Assembly: GCA_027531145.1 (NCBI GenBank)
Contig: JAPZRF010000014.1
Coordinates: forward strand, 41,628 to 105,627
Direction of reading: 5' to 3'
Length of the DNA: 64,000 nucleotides
Source of the DNA: Brevundimonas sp.
GTDB lineage: Bacteria > Pseudomonadota > Alphaproteobacteria > Caulobacterales > Caulobacteraceae
The stretch's first letter is position 1. Each line of letters starts with the position of its first letter. A program made the translations under genes and the position numbers. The notes beneath the pieces are model-generated. The model saw only the letters and a list, made by a program, of their open reading frames with translations, had not been told where the DNA came from and searched no databases. Shown here one piece after another: positions 34,066-43,271 of this stretch.

Positions 34066-34954
34066 GCCCGTCGCCGCCTCTCCTCCGCCGATCCTGTTCG
34101 ACGCCCACCGCCGCGCCGCGCGCCTGACCCGCGCCCGCCTCGACCGCGCCGACTTCCTGCACCGCCGCGCCGCCGAGGACGCAGTGGACAGCCTGGCTGT
34201 CATCCTGCGCCCGTTTGAGGCGATCGTCGACACCTCGGCCCTGCCCGGTCCCTTCGCCGCCGCCCTGGCCGTCGCGCCAGACGTCGCCGCCCGCCTCGGG
34301 CCCGTGCAGGCGGTGCCCGCAGGGGGGGACCCGGGCGCGCAGCCCCTGCCCCTCGCGGCGGAGTCGCAGGACCTCGTCGTGTCCCTGTTCAGCCTGCACT
34401 GGGCCAATGACCTGCCGGGTGCCCTCGCCCATATCCGGCGGGTCCTGAGACCAGACGGCCTGTTCCTCGGGGCCCTGTTCGGGGCCGGCACGCTGAAGGA
34501 GCTGCGCGCTGTCCTGACCGAAGCCGAGCTCGAGGCCCGCGGCGGGGCCCAGGCCCGGGTGTCGCCGTTCGCAGATGGCTATGACGGTGCCGGCCTGCTG
34601 CAGCGAGCCGGCTTCACCCTGCCAGTGTCCGACGTCGACCGCGTTACGGTCCTCTATACCGACATGTTCGCCCTGCTGCGGGATATGCGGGCCATGGGCG
34701 AGACGAGCGCTCTGGCCGGGCCCGTGCGGCCCCTGACGCGATCGATCGCAGCCCGGGCGGCGCAACTGTATGCCCAGCGCCACGGCCAGTCGGACGGCCG
34801 GATCAAAGCCACCTTCGAGATCATTCGTCTGGCCGGCTGGGCCCCGCACGACAGCCAGCCAAAGCCAGCCCGGCGCGGCGCGGCGCATGTACGGCTGGCG
34901 GACGCCCTCGGGGTCAGGGAGATCAAGGCCGGCCCGGACGGGTCGGTCAGCTGA
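34064..34954 (+). CDS. Methyltransferase-like protein (NDUFAF5/BioC-related), degenerate motif I
   Basis: The 296-residue protein starts PILFDAHRRAARLTRARLDRADFLHRRAAEDAVDSL, as in alphaproteobacterial relatives of NDUFAF5, the complex I assembly hydroxylase/methyltransferase-like protein. LVVSLFSLHWANDLPGAL and VLRPDGLFLGALFGAGTLKEL are the later methyltransferase motifs. Motif I, normally DxGxGxG, reads AIVDTSALPGPFAAAL, so SAM binding is doubtful. Its ATG overlaps that of the divergent comF gene, and its end overlaps the convergent pilin gene by 8 bp. Confidence 0.8.
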   Translation: MPVAASPPPILFDAHRRAARLTRARLDRADFLHRRAAEDAVDSLAVILRPFEAIVDTSALPGPFAAALAVAPDVAARLGPVQAVPAGGDPGAQPLPLAAESQDLVVSLFSLHWANDLPGALAHIRRVLRPDGLFLGALFGAGTLKELRAVLTEAELEARGGAQARVSPFADGYDGAGLLQRAGFTLPVSDVDRVTVLYTDMFALLRDMRAMGETSALAGPVRPLTRSIAARAAQLYAQRHGQSDGRIKATFEIIRLAGWAPHDSQPKPARRGAAHVRLADALGVREIKAGPDGSVS

Positions 34955-35123
34955 GCGCCTCGCCGATCGTCGTCATGGTGCGCACGATCAGGCCCTCGGC
35001 ATTGCCGCCCAGCGCCTGCAAACCCGCCACGCTGACCACGAAAACCAGGGCCGCAATCAAGCCATACTCGAGAGCCGTGGCGCCACGGTCGTCGCGCCGG
35101 AAGCGGGACAGCATACGGATCAT
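34947..35123 (-). CDS. Flp-family type IVb pilin (58 residues)
   Basis: A 58-residue protein with the Flp pilin pattern: a basic leader MIRMLSRFRRDDRG, then ATALEYGLIAALVFVVSVAG with the Gly-Ala-Thr-x-Leu-Glu-Tyr-Gly core where the prepilin peptidase cuts and the conserved Glu5/Tyr6. Flp pilins build tight-adherence pili. No cpa/tad assembly gene lies nearby, so this is an orphan copy that would need machinery from elsewhere. It follows mutT by 24 bp on the same strand; its 3' end overlaps the methyltransferase-like gene by 8 bp. Confidence 0.9.
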   Translation of the reverse strand: MIRMLSRFRRDDRGATALEYGLIAALVFVVSVAGLQALGGNAEGLIVRTMTTIGEALS

Positions 35124-35147
35124 GTCGCCTCCCTCGGGCCGGCGCGG

Positions 35148-35552
35148 TCAGAGCAGGTCGCAGAGCCAGGCGACCAGGGGTTCATCCGCCGGCGGCATCG
35201 GATACTCACGCATGCGTTGCGGTTCGACCCAAGCCAGCGCCGCGTGCTCGCGTCGCTCCACCCGGCCAGACCAGCGCCGACATAGATACAGTGGCATGAG
35301 CAGGTGAAACGATTCGTAAGCGTGACTGGTGAACACGAAGGGGGCGAGGCAGCTTTCGCTCACCTCGATGCCCAGTTCCTCGCGCAGTTCCCGGATCAGC
35401 GCCGCCTCGGGCCGCTCGCCCGGCTCGACCTTGCCGCCCGGAAACTCCCACAGCCCCGCGAGCGCCTTGCCTTCCGGCCGCTGAGCGATCAGCACGCGGC
35501 CGTCGGCGTCCACCAGGGCGACAGCGACGACGAGGACGGTGGGGGTGTTCAT
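35148..35552 (-). CDS. mutT: 8-oxo-dGTP diphosphatase MutT
   Basis: Nudix enzyme that removes 8-oxo-dGTP from the nucleotide pool. The 134-residue protein begins VLVVAVALVDADGRVLIAQRPEGK and has a complete Nudix box GGKVEPGERPEAALIRELREELGIEV near residues 37-60, preceded by WEFPGG. The start ATG at 35552 gives MNTPTVLVV; the frame beyond it runs through non-coding sequence. mutT close to argJ is a common alphaproteobacterial arrangement; here two plus-strand genes lie between them. Confidence 0.94.
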   Translation of the reverse strand: MNTPTVLVVAVALVDADGRVLIAQRPEGKALAGLWEFPGGKVEPGERPEAALIRELREELGIEVSESCLAPFVFTSHAYESFHLLMPLYLCRRWSGRVERREHAALAWVEPQRMREYPMPPADEPLVAWLCDLL

Positions 35553-35654
35553 GATGCGGCGCGCTCTACCACAGGGGTCGCGTCGGTCCATACAGGACAG
35601 GGATCGTCGGACCGCCGCAACACAGCACGGCCCAATCCAAGTCCCTGTTTGGGA

Positions 35655-35668
35655 TCGATTTAAATCGA
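35655..35668. promoter_or_regulatory. Perfect 14-bp AT-rich palindrome TCGATTTAAATCGA
   Basis: A perfect palindrome 57 bp before the SRPBCC gene, in an AT-rich stretch within otherwise GC-rich sequence. It may be a dimeric regulator site or part of a promoter for the plus-strand pair. The remainder of the 35553-35724 gap holds no recognised gene. Confidence 0.4.
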
Positions 35669-35724
35669 GATAGTTCTGTTGGCCGCGATGGCGGCGCAAA
35701 AGAGCTCCGTGACCGGAGGCCTCC

Positions 35725-36204
35725 ATGCGCACCCTCATTATCATGCTCGCCCTGTCTGGCGCTCTCGCCGGCGTTCTTCTGGTCATCGGCATGTCGTTGC
35801 CCGCGACGCGGGAGGGCCGGGCGGACATTGTCATCCAGGCGTCGCCGGAAGAGATCCTCGCCGTGGTCCGGGACTTTCAGGCGCAACCGGAATGGCGCAA
35901 TGTCGAGGTCGTCAGGCTCGGTGACGATCAATGGCTCGAGGTGACGCCTCAGGGGGAGCGCATAACCTTCACCCTGGTCACCATGACCAACGCGGAGGTC
36001 GAGCTTCGCTTCAGTTCGACGGCCGGTTACTCGGGGACGTGGCGCGCCGAGCTTGCGCCGACGCCCGGAGGCGCCCGCGTCTCGGTCACCGAACGGGCTA
36101 CGGTCCCCTCACCGCTCGGACGCATTGTCTCGCGCCTGGTGTTTGATCCGGACGCCTTCGCAGCAGAGTATCTCGCTGCTCTCAAAATACGGGCGGAGGC
36201 CTAG
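35725..36204 (+). CDS. SRPBCC-like (polyketide cyclase/START-fold) protein with N-terminal anchor
   Basis: A 159-residue protein with one N-terminal hydrophobic helix (residues 3-25, likely an uncleaved anchor or signal) followed by a helix-grip domain: ADIVIQASPEEILAVVRDFQAQPEWRNV is the usual SRPBCC start, then GERITFTLVTM and LRFSSTAGYSGTWRAELAP, ending in the long helix DPDAFAAEYLAALKIRAEA. Such folds bind hydrophobic ligands. SD GGAGG precedes the ATG. The next gene starts at the base after its stop, so they form a unit. Confidence 0.8.
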   Translation: MRTLIIMLALSGALAGVLLVIGMSLPATREGRADIVIQASPEEILAVVRDFQAQPEWRNVEVVRLGDDQWLEVTPQGERITFTLVTMTNAEVELRFSSTAGYSGTWRAELAPTPGGARVSVTERATVPSPLGRIVSRLVFDPDAFAAEYLAALKIRAEA

Positions 36205-36633
36205 ATGGGGAAGCGACCCACAGACTGGCGCAAGCGCTTCGGTGGCGCGAAGCCGCCGCATGTCGTGATGCTGCACACGGATTTCGCCGGCGTGCGGGCC
36301 GGCAACACGATGCTGATTTCGTCGCCCGGCGACATCGCCAACTACCTCTCAAGAATTCCACGGGGCGAGACCCGAACGATCGAACGCCTGCGGAACGAGT
36401 TGGCCCGCAAGGCCGGCGCCCAGGCCATGTGCCCCGTAACCACCGCCATCTACCTGCGGGTGGTCGCAGAGGTCGCGCTGCGCGACCTCGAGGAGGGCAA
36501 GCCGATCGACCAGGTGACGCCCTTCTGGCGGGTCGTCACACCAGACAGCAAGGTGGCGAAAAAGCTGTCGTGCAGCCCTGATCACGTCTCGCACCTGATT
36601 GCGCTGGACAATGCGCCAGCTGCCTCGTCGTGA
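36205..36633 (+). CDS. Conserved hypothetical protein coupled to the SRPBCC gene
   Basis: This 142-residue protein is soluble and basic. The middle (RIPRGETRTIERLRNELARKAGAQAMCPVTTAIYLRVVAEVAL) recalls the winged-helix domain of alkylguanine transferase-like proteins, with MCPVTT where AGT has the PCHRV active site, and ends TPFWRVVTPDSKVAKKLSC. This is a pattern I recognise as conserved in other proteobacteria but cannot name with certainty; no alkyl-transfer activity is claimed. It starts directly after the SRPBCC stop (TAGATG) and converges on argJ 9 bp away. Confidence 0.65.
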   Translation: MGKRPTDWRKRFGGAKPPHVVMLHTDFAGVRAGNTMLISSPGDIANYLSRIPRGETRTIERLRNELARKAGAQAMCPVTTAIYLRVVAEVALRDLEEGKPIDQVTPFWRVVTPDSKVAKKLSCSPDHVSHLIALDNAPAASS

Positions 36634-36642
36634 GGACGCCCC

Positions 36643-37998
36643 TCAACTCCGGTAGTCGCCGTTGATCTCGACGTAGCCCTTGGTCAGGTCGCAGGTCCAG
36701 ACGGTGGCCGAGGCGCGGCCCGAAGCGACGTCGACGGTTACCTCCAGCTCGGCGTTCTTCATGTAGGCGGTCATGGTCGCCTCGTTCAGGGTCGGGGCCG
36801 GCGCCCCGTCCAGCGCCGCGGCGTGCGGCCCGAACCAGATCGACAGGCGGTCGCGGTCGACCGGCTCCTCGGTCTTGCCGACGGCCATGACGATCCGCCC
36901 CCAGTTGGCGTCCTCGCCGGCGAAGGCGGTCTTGACCAGGGGGCTCTCGGCGATCGACTTGGCCAGCTTGCGAGCCGAGGCCGGGCTGGCGGCCCCGTTG
37001 ACCGTGATGCGCACGAACTTGCGCGCCCCCTCCCCGTCCCGCACCAGCTGGTGGGCGAGGTCGAGCATCACCGCGTCCAGCGCCTGGCTGAAGGCCTTCA
37101 GCCGGCGGTCGCCGACCCGCCCGATGCGCGGGGCACCCGAGGTCCCGGTGGCGAACAGCAGGGCGGTGTCATTGGTCGAGGTGTCGCCGTCGACCGTCAC
37201 CGAGTTGAACGTCGTGCGCACATGCAGGCCCAGAAGCGCCTGCAGCACGCTGGGGTGGATGTCGGCGTCGGTGACGAGGAAGGCCAGCATGGTGGCCATG
37301 TCCGGCGCGATCATGCCGGAGCCCTTGGCGATGCCGGCGATGCGCACCGGCACGCCGTCGATCTCGGTCTCGGCGAAGGCCCCCTTCGGGAAGGTGTCCG
37401 TCGTCATGATCGCCCGGCCGGCGCGGGCCCAGGCGTCGGCGTCGAGCGCCTCGACCACCTCGGGCAGGCGGGCGCTGATCTTCCTGTCGTCCAGCGGCAC
37501 CCCGATCACGCCGGTCGAGGCCAGCATCACATCACGCTGGCGGCAGTCGAAGCGCTTGGCCACCTCGGAGGCGGTGCGCCGGGCCGCATCGGCCCCGGCC
37601 TTGCCGGAAAAGGCGTTGGCGCAGCCCGCGTTGACGACCAGCGCGCGCACGCTCACGCCGCCGCCCTCGGCCCCCAGATGGCGCTTGCACCAGTCGACCG
37701 GTGCCGACCCCACCCGGTGGCGGGTAAACACCCCGGCGCAGGAGGCACCCTGCGGGAAGTGGAAGACCACCAGGTCGTCCCGCTCGTGCCTGTAAAAGCC
37801 GGCGCGGGCGGTCGCCATCTCGCAGCCGCCGATCGGCAGGATGTCCGGGAACGGGACGGCCAGCGGCGACACCGCCAGCCCGGGCTTGCCGGCAACCGTC
37901 GGCGCGACGGGGGCGCGCGTCGAGCGCTTCAGGGCGTTGGCCAGCGGGTCGATGGCGCGCTCAAGCGCGGTCTCGATCGGACTGGGCTTGCGGGCCAT
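36643..37998 (-). CDS. argJ: Bifunctional ornithine acetyltransferase/N-acetylglutamate synthase
   Basis: Recycles the acetyl group from N-acetylornithine to glutamate in arginine synthesis. The 451-residue precursor self-cleaves before the Thr in the segment GSGMIAPDMATMLAFLVTDA near residue 233; the oxyanion and substrate residues (TDTFPKGAF, NSVTVDGDTSTNDT) are present, and the C-terminal half ends GYVEINGDYRS. The ATG at 37998 overlaps the upstream stop by one base (TGATG); a TTG one codon earlier is the alternative. Confidence 0.97.
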   Translation of the reverse strand: MARKPSPIETALERAIDPLANALKRSTRAPVAPTVAGKPGLAVSPLAVPFPDILPIGGCEMATARAGFYRHERDDLVVFHFPQGASCAGVFTRHRVGSAPVDWCKRHLGAEGGGVSVRALVVNAGCANAFSGKAGADAARRTASEVAKRFDCRQRDVMLASTGVIGVPLDDRKISARLPEVVEALDADAWARAGRAIMTTDTFPKGAFAETEIDGVPVRIAGIAKGSGMIAPDMATMLAFLVTDADIHPSVLQALLGLHVRTTFNSVTVDGDTSTNDTALLFATGTSGAPRIGRVGDRRLKAFSQALDAVMLDLAHQLVRDGEGARKFVRITVNGAASPASARKLAKSIAESPLVKTAFAGEDANWGRIVMAVGKTEEPVDRDRLSIWFGPHAAALDGAPAPTLNEATMTAYMKNAELEVTVDVASGRASATVWTCDLTKGYVEINGDYRS

Positions 37999-38888
37999 CA
38001 ACCTTGGGCTCTGGCAGGAGCGGCGGACGCAGGCTCCTGGGCGGGGGCCTCGGCCGGGCCCAGCAGCAGGTCCACGTCCGCCCGGCCGCGCAGCTGCTCC
38101 AGCAACTGTCGGACCTTATCATAGGTCAGGTACCGCACGATCTGCGGTCGCGCCTGCTCAAGTGTCGGCGGGGTTTCGCGCCGACGGTCCTCGACGCGCA
38201 GTACAGCCCAGCCGCCCTCGGTCTGGAACGGCCCGACCGTCGAGCCGGCCGGCCGGTCACGCAAGGCGTTAGCGTAGGCCTCCGGCATCACATCGAGGGT
38301 TGAGTAGCCGAGGTCCCCGCCCGAGAAGCGCGTGGCCTGGTCGACCGAACGTTCCATCGCCACCGCCTCGAACGAGGCACCGGTGTTCAGCAGGCCGACA
38401 ACCGCGTCGGCCTCTTCGCGGGTGCGCAGCAGGATGAGGCGGGTGCGGATTTCCTCCGAGGTGCGAGCCAGCCGCAGCTGCTCCTCGTAAAGGGTGCGCA
38501 CCGCCTGGTCGGAGATGGCGCGATCGACGACGGAGTCGACCAGCATGTCGCCGAGGATGCGTTCGCGCGTGGCCTCCAGCCGGCGCACAGCCAGGGGCGA
38601 ATCATCGAGCCCGCGCCGCCCGGCCTCGCGGGCCAGCAGCTTCTGGTCGATCACCTCGTCCAGCACCCGCCGGAACAGGGGCGAGGTATTGTCGAGCGGC
38701 TCACCCTCGCCGATCAGGCCCTGGGCCACCGCCTCGCGCTTCACGTCGGAGGCCCAGATGATGGCACCCTCGACCCGGGCGACGGCCCGATCGCCGGGTT
38801 CGGGGGCACGCTCATCGACCCCGCCGCCGGAACAGGCGGCCAGAGCCGCGGCGATCACGAGGGGCAGGAAACGGCGGATGGCTCGCAT
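37998..38888 (-). CDS. PpiC-type peptidyl-prolyl isomerase lipoprotein
   Basis: A 296-residue parvulin-domain chaperone. The N terminus has a lipobox (LAAC, Cys about residue 19), so it is lipid-anchored. A helical SurA-like region (VDERAPEP … QLRLARTSEEIR) precedes the parvulin domain with SFEAVAMERSVDQATRFSGGDLGY and GPFQTEGGWAVLRVEDRR near residues 175-245. The ATG at 38888 has AGGAG 5 nt upstream, so it was preferred over the GTG two codons earlier. Located next to secA, it probably helps fold exported proteins; argJ overlaps its stop. Confidence 0.92.
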   Translation of the reverse strand: MRAIRRFLPLVIAAALAACSGGGVDERAPEPGDRAVARVEGAIIWASDVKREAVAQGLIGEGEPLDNTSPLFRRVLDEVIDQKLLAREAGRRGLDDSPLAVRRLEATRERILGDMLVDSVVDRAISDQAVRTLYEEQLRLARTSEEIRTRLILLRTREEADAVVGLLNTGASFEAVAMERSVDQATRFSGGDLGYSTLDVMPEAYANALRDRPAGSTVGPFQTEGGWAVLRVEDRRRETPPTLEQARPQIVRYLTYDKVRQLLEQLRGRADVDLLLGPAEAPAQEPASAAPARAQG

Positions 38889-38942
38889 GGACACTCCTGA
38901 CGGCCGGGCGGCGCGGACGGCGGCGTGCCGGGCCCCCTCGCG

Positions 38943-38970
38943 TTGACAGGGAATAGGGCGGTGCTTAAGT
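38943..38970 (+). promoter_or_regulatory. Candidate sigma-70 promoter for secA
   Basis: TTGACA (38943-38948) and TTAAGT (38965-38970) with a 16-bp spacer lie in the 239-bp gap between the divergent isomerase and secA genes, about 158 bp before the secA ATG. The long leader that follows could hold a regulatory structure, but I saw no known secA control element. Confidence 0.4.
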
Positions 38971-39127
38971 CCCGCCTGCGCCCAAGTCGAGGGGTTTTGA
39001 TCGTCCGCGCGGCGGCCCGGAACGATGTGTTCCGAACGGGCCGGCGCCGCCCGTTCCGGCCTCTCTCGCGGCGTCGTTCGCCGCCCGTCAGAGAGCCCTC
39101 ACCCGCTCGTCGCTTCCCGGATTCCGC

Positions 39128-41977
39128 ATGCTCGGCCTCGCCAAGAAGTTTTTCGGCTCTTCCAACGACCGCAAGGTCGGACAGTTCATGGCCCGCGTTC
39201 AGCGGATCAACGTCCTTGAGCCGAAGTTCGCCGCCCTCTCGGACGGCGAGCTGCGGATGATGACCGACGCCTTTCGCGACCGTCTGGCCGCCGGGGAAAC
39301 GCTCGACGGGATGCTCGACGAGGTGTTCGCCGTGGCCCGCGAGGCCTCGCGCCGCGTCCTGGGTCAGCGCCAGTACGACGTTCAGCTGGCGGGCGGCATG
39401 ATCCTGCACGAGGGCGGCATCGCCGAGATGCGCACCGGCGAGGGCAAGACCCTGGTGGCCGTGGCTCCGGTATATCTCAACGCCCTGACCGGAAAGGGCG
39501 TGCACGTCATCACCGTTAATGACTATCTGGCCCGTCGGGACGCCGAATGGATGGGCCGGGTCTACCGCGTCCTCGGGCTTGAGGTCGGGGTCATCGTCAA
39601 CGGGCTGTCGGACGGGCAGCGTCAGGCCGCCTACGCCGCCGACATCACCTACGGGACAAACAACGAGTTCGGCTTCGACTATCTGCGCGATAACCTGAAG
39701 TACGACCGGCGCGAAATGGTGCAGCGCCCGCACCACTTCGCCATCGTCGACGAGGTCGACTCCATCCTGATCGACGAGGCCCGCACCCCGCTGATCATCT
39801 CCGGCCCGACCGAGGACCGGTCCGAGCTGTATGTCGTCATCGACCGGCTGGTGAAGGAGCTGATCCAGGACAAGGCGACCTACGACCTCGACGAGAAGCA
39901 GCGTCAGGCGCTGCTGTCGGAAATGGGCTCCGAGCGCGTCGAGGAGATGCTCTCCGAGGCAGGCCTGCTGGCCCCCGACACCACCGGCCTATACGACCCG
40001 CTGAACATCAGCCTGGTGCATCACGTGAACCAGGCCCTGCGGGCCAACACCCTGTACCAGCGCGACAAGGACTACATCCTTCGCGCCGGCGAGGTGATGC
40101 TGATCGACGAATTCACCGGCCGCATGATGCAGGGCCGCCGCCTCTCGGAAGGTCTGCACCAGGCCATCGAGGCCAAGGAAGGCGTCAAGATCCAGCCAGA
40201 GAACCAGACCCTGGCCTCGGTCACCATCCAGAACTACTTCCGCCTCTACAAGAAGCTCTCGGGCATGACCGGCACCGCCGCGACCGAAGCTCAGGAGTTC
40301 ATGGACATCTACAAGATGGAGGTCCTGGAGGTGCCGACGAACCGGCCTGTACAGCGCACCGACGACGACGACGAGGTCTACCGGACGGCCCGCGAGAAGA
40401 ACAACGCCATTTGCCGCCTGATTGCCGAATGCCACCTGCGCGGTCAGCCGATCCTCGTCGGCACTGTCTCGATCGAGAAGTCCGAACAGCTCTCCGAGAT
40501 GCTCAAGACCTACGAGTACATCGTCGAGGTCGCCCGCACCCTCAAGCCGGAGTTCGAGGGTAGGGACAAGGAGGCGAAGAAGGTCGGCGACGCGGCATAC
40601 GACATCGTGCTGGAGACGAAGCTTCGCGGCATCCCGCACAACGTCCTCAACGCCCGCCAGCACGAGCAAGAGGCCTACATCGTCGCGGAGGCCGGCCTGC
40701 CGGGCGCGGTGACCATCGCCACCAACATGGCCGGCCGGGGCACAGACATCCAGCTGGGCGGCAACCTCGAAATGCGCATGCAGCGCTGGCGCCAGGACCA
40801 GCGCAACCAGGGCCTTGAGGTCACGCCCGAGGCGGCTGCCGCCAGGGAGGCCGAGTTCAAGGCCGACATCGAGGTCAGGAAGGCCGAGGCCCTCGCCGCC
40901 GGCGGCCTGTTTGTGCTCGGCACCGAGCGTCACGAGAGCCGCCGCATTGACAACCAGCTGCGCGGCCGGACCGGCCGTCAAGGCGACCCGGGCCGCTCCA
41001 AGTTCTACCTGTCGACCGAAGACGACCTGATGCGGATCTTCGCTGGCGACCGGCTGGATGCGATCATGCGTACCTTCGGCGTGGCCGAGGGCGAGGCCAT
41101 CAGCCACCGCATGCTCAACAAGGCGGTGGAGACGTCCCAGAAGCGCGTCGAGCAGCGGAACTACGAGATCCGCAAGAACCTGCTGAAGTACGACGACGTC
41201 GTGAACGACCAGCGCAAGGCCATCTTCGAGCAGCGGCAGGAGTTCATGGACTCCGAGGACCTGTCCGAACTGGTCACCGACTTCCGCCGCGACGTGGTCT
41301 CCGACCTGGTCGAGCGGCACATGCCACCGAACGCCTATGCCGAGCAGTGGGACATCGACAGTTTGAACGAGAAGGTGAAGTCGACCCTCGGCCTCGACCT
41401 GCCGCTGCGCGACTGGGCCGCCGAGGAAGGCGTGTCGAACGAGGAAATCGAGGAGCGGATCAACGCCGCCGCCGACACCCGCGCCGCCGAACGACTGGAG
41501 CAGATTGGAGCAGCGCAGACCCGCGGTCTCGAAAAGCAGTTCATGCTGCAGATGATCGACATGCAGTGGCGCGAGCACCTGGTGCACCTCGACCACCTGC
41601 GCGGCGTCATCGGCCTGCGCGGCTACGGCCAGCGCGATCCGCTGAACGAGTACAAGACCGAGGCCTTCAACCTGTTCGAGGGCATGCTCTACGACCTGCG
41701 CCACAATGTGACGCGCTGGCTCATGACGGTCGAGTTCCGCTTCCAGCCGCCGCCGGAAATGCCCGAGTTCCAGGAGATCCACCTGAACCCCGGCACCGGC
41801 GAGAACGAGATGACCAACCCGGCGGCCCAGTCGCCGGAGCAGCAGCTGCAGGGTGACGACCGCGCCCGGCTGCCGGTCAGCGCCCTGCCCCCGGGCTGGG
41901 AGCGCACCAGCCGCAACGCGCCCTGCCCCTGCGGCTCCGGCCGCAAGTTCAAGCACTGCCACGGGGCGCTGATCTGA
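39128..41977 (+). CDS. secA: Preprotein translocase ATPase SecA
   Basis: Motor that drives unfolded precursors through SecYEG. The 949-residue protein shows Walker [11 protein letters not shown] near residue 104, [20 protein letters not shown] (Walker B DEVD) near 205-225, [13 protein letters not shown] near 525 and the helical scaffold ([25 protein letters not shown] near 810). The C terminus has the zinc-binding SEC-C motif [14 protein letters not shown], contacting SecB. The ATG at 39128 yields [12 protein letters not shown], the family start. Length is normal. Confidence 0.98.
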   Translation: MLGLAKKFFGSSNDRKVGQFMARVQRINVLEPKFAALSDGELRMMTDAFRDRLAAGETLDGMLDEVFAVAREASRRVLGQRQYDVQLAGGMILHEGGIAEMRTGEGKTLVAVAPVYLNALTGKGVHVITVNDYLARRDAEWMGRVYRVLGLEVGVIVNGLSDGQRQAAYAADITYGTNNEFGFDYLRDNLKYDRREMVQRPHHFAIVDEVDSILIDEARTPLIISGPTEDRSELYVVIDRLVKELIQDKATYDLDEKQRQALLSEMGSERVEEMLSEAGLLAPDTTGLYDPLNISLVHHVNQALRANTLYQRDKDYILRAGEVMLIDEFTGRMMQGRRLSEGLHQAIEAKEGVKIQPENQTLASVTIQNYFRLYKKLSGMTGTAATEAQEFMDIYKMEVLEVPTNRPVQRTDDDDEVYRTAREKNNAICRLIAECHLRGQPILVGTVSIEKSEQLSEMLKTYEYIVEVARTLKPEFEGRDKEAKKVGDAAYDIVLETKLRGIPHNVLNARQHEQEAYIVAEAGLPGAVTIATNMAGRGTDIQLGGNLEMRMQRWRQDQRNQGLEVTPEAAAAREAEFKADIEVRKAEALAAGGLFVLGTERHESRRIDNQLRGRTGRQGDPGRSKFYLSTEDDLMRIFAGDRLDAIMRTFGVAEGEAISHRMLNKAVETSQKRVEQRNYEIRKNLLKYDDVVNDQRKAIFEQRQEFMDSEDLSELVTDFRRDVVSDLVERHMPPNAYAEQWDIDSLNEKVKSTLGLDLPLRDWAAEEGVSNEEIEERINAAADTRAAERLEQIGAAQTRGLEKQFMLQMIDMQWREHLVHLDHLRGVIGLRGYGQRDPLNEYKTEAFNLFEGMLYDLRHNVTRWLMTVEFRFQPPPEMPEFQEIHLNPGTGENEMTNPAAQSPEQQLQGDDRARLPVSALPPGWERTSRNAPCPCGSGRKFKHCHGALI

Positions 41978-41996
41978 CGCCCGACGCGCCGCCCGG

Positions 41997-43271
41997 TCAG
42001 CGGGGCCAGGTCTCCGGATCAGCTCCCAGCACCTCGCCGGCAAGATAGAGCGAGCCGCAGATCACCACCCGCCCGGCACCCAGCCGCAGGGACAGATCCA
42101 GCGCCTCTGCAACGGAGGCCACCGGCTGGGCTCCGAGCCCGCGCCCGCGCGCCACCGCCGCCAGCGCCGCCGGGGCCACCGCCGTCCCCTCGAACGAGAC
42201 GGTGAAGACGTGGACGCCGCTGCCGGCAAGGGCGTCGAAAAAGCCGCCCGCGTCCTTGTTGGCCAGCATCCCGACAATCAGGGCCGTGGGTCGTGGGGCC
42301 CGGGCCTGACGGTCAGCCAGCATGCGGGCCAGCGCCACGGCGGCGTGCGGATTGTGCCCCCCGTCCAGCCACAGCTCGGCGTCGGCCGCCGCCGCCTGCG
42401 CGCCATAGGGCCCGGCAGTCAGCCGCTGCATCCGCGCCGGCCAGACGGCCCGCTGAAGCCCCGCTGCGATCGCAGCCTCCGGCAGCCCCAACTCCAGCGC
42501 CGCCAGCACGGCCACGCCGGCGTTGTCGATCTGGTGCCCCCCCGGCAGCGCCGGCACCGGCAGGTCGAGCAGACGGTCGCCCGCCTGAACCACCAATCCG
42601 CCCCGCTCGGCCCAGGCGTCGGCGTCGCGGCCGACGATCGTCAGGGGCGAACCGACCCTCGTCGCCTGCGCCTCGATCATCGCCAGCGCCGCCTCGGCCT
42701 GGCGCGCGATCACCGCCATCGCCCCGGCCTTGAGGATGCCCGCCTTCTCCGCCGCGATGGTCGCCACATCCGGGCCGAGGAATTCGGCATGGTCGATGTC
42801 CACCGGGGTGATGACGCCGAGCAGAGGCCGGGCGACGACATTGGTCGCGTCCAGCCGCCCGCCCAGCCCGACCTCGATGAGGGCCAGGTCCGCCGGCGTC
42901 TCCGCCATGGCGAGGAAGGCCGCCGCCGTGGCGCTCTCGAATACCGTCGCCTCCCCAGGGACCGCCTCGATGCGATCGAGGATGGCGTTCAGGGCGTCGT
43001 CCCCGATCAGCTCGCCGGCCAGGCGGATGCGCTCGTTGAAACGCACCAGGTGCGGCGAGGTGTAGACGTGAACCTTGAGACCCGCCGCCTCGGCCATGGC
43101 GCGCAGGAAGGCGACGGTCGAGCCCTTGCCATTGGTGCCGGCCACATGGACCACCGGCGGCAGCCGCTCCTGCGGATCACCCAGGCCGGCGCACAGGGCG
43201 CGCATCCGCGCCAGCGACAGATCGATCCGCTGCGGATGCCGCGCGCGCAGACGGTCGGAAATGGGGTCCAT
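41997..43271 (-). CDS. folC: Folylpolyglutamate synthase / dihydrofolate synthase
   Basis: Joins glutamate to dihydropteroate and adds further glutamates to folates. The 424-residue Mur-ligase-fold protein has the P-loop VAGTNGKGSTVAFL near residue 43, TSPHLVRFNERIRL near 74, VGLGGRLDATNVV near 140 and DIDHAEFLGPDV near 170. The ATG at 43271 shares its first base with the stop of the PIN-like toxin gene (TGATG), so folC translation now appears coupled to the toxin-antitoxin pair. Upstream codons lie inside the toxin gene. Confidence 0.96.
   Translation of the reverse strand: MDPISDRLRARHPQRIDLSLARMRALCAGLGDPQERLPPVVHVAGTNGKGSTVAFLRAMAEAAGLKVHVYTSPHLVRFNERIRLAGELIGDDALNAILDRIEAVPGEATVFESATAAAFLAMAETPADLALIEVGLGGRLDATNVVARPLLGVITPVDIDHAEFLGPDVATIAAEKAGILKAGAMAVIARQAEAALAMIEAQATRVGSPLTIVGRDADAWAERGGLVVQAGDRLLDLPVPALPGGHQIDNAGVAVLAALELGLPEAAIAAGLQRAVWPARMQRLTAGPYGAQAAAADAELWLDGGHNPHAAVALARMLADRQARAPRPTALIVGMLANKDAGGFFDALAGSGVHVFTVSFEGTAVAPAALAAVARGRGLGAQPVASVAEALDLSLRLGAGRVVICGSLYLAGEVLGADPETWPR

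Noticed and set aside
39989..42043. 684-codon minus-strand frame opposite secA
   Set aside because: Antisense shadow of SecA; no known motif and no ribosome binding site supporting it.
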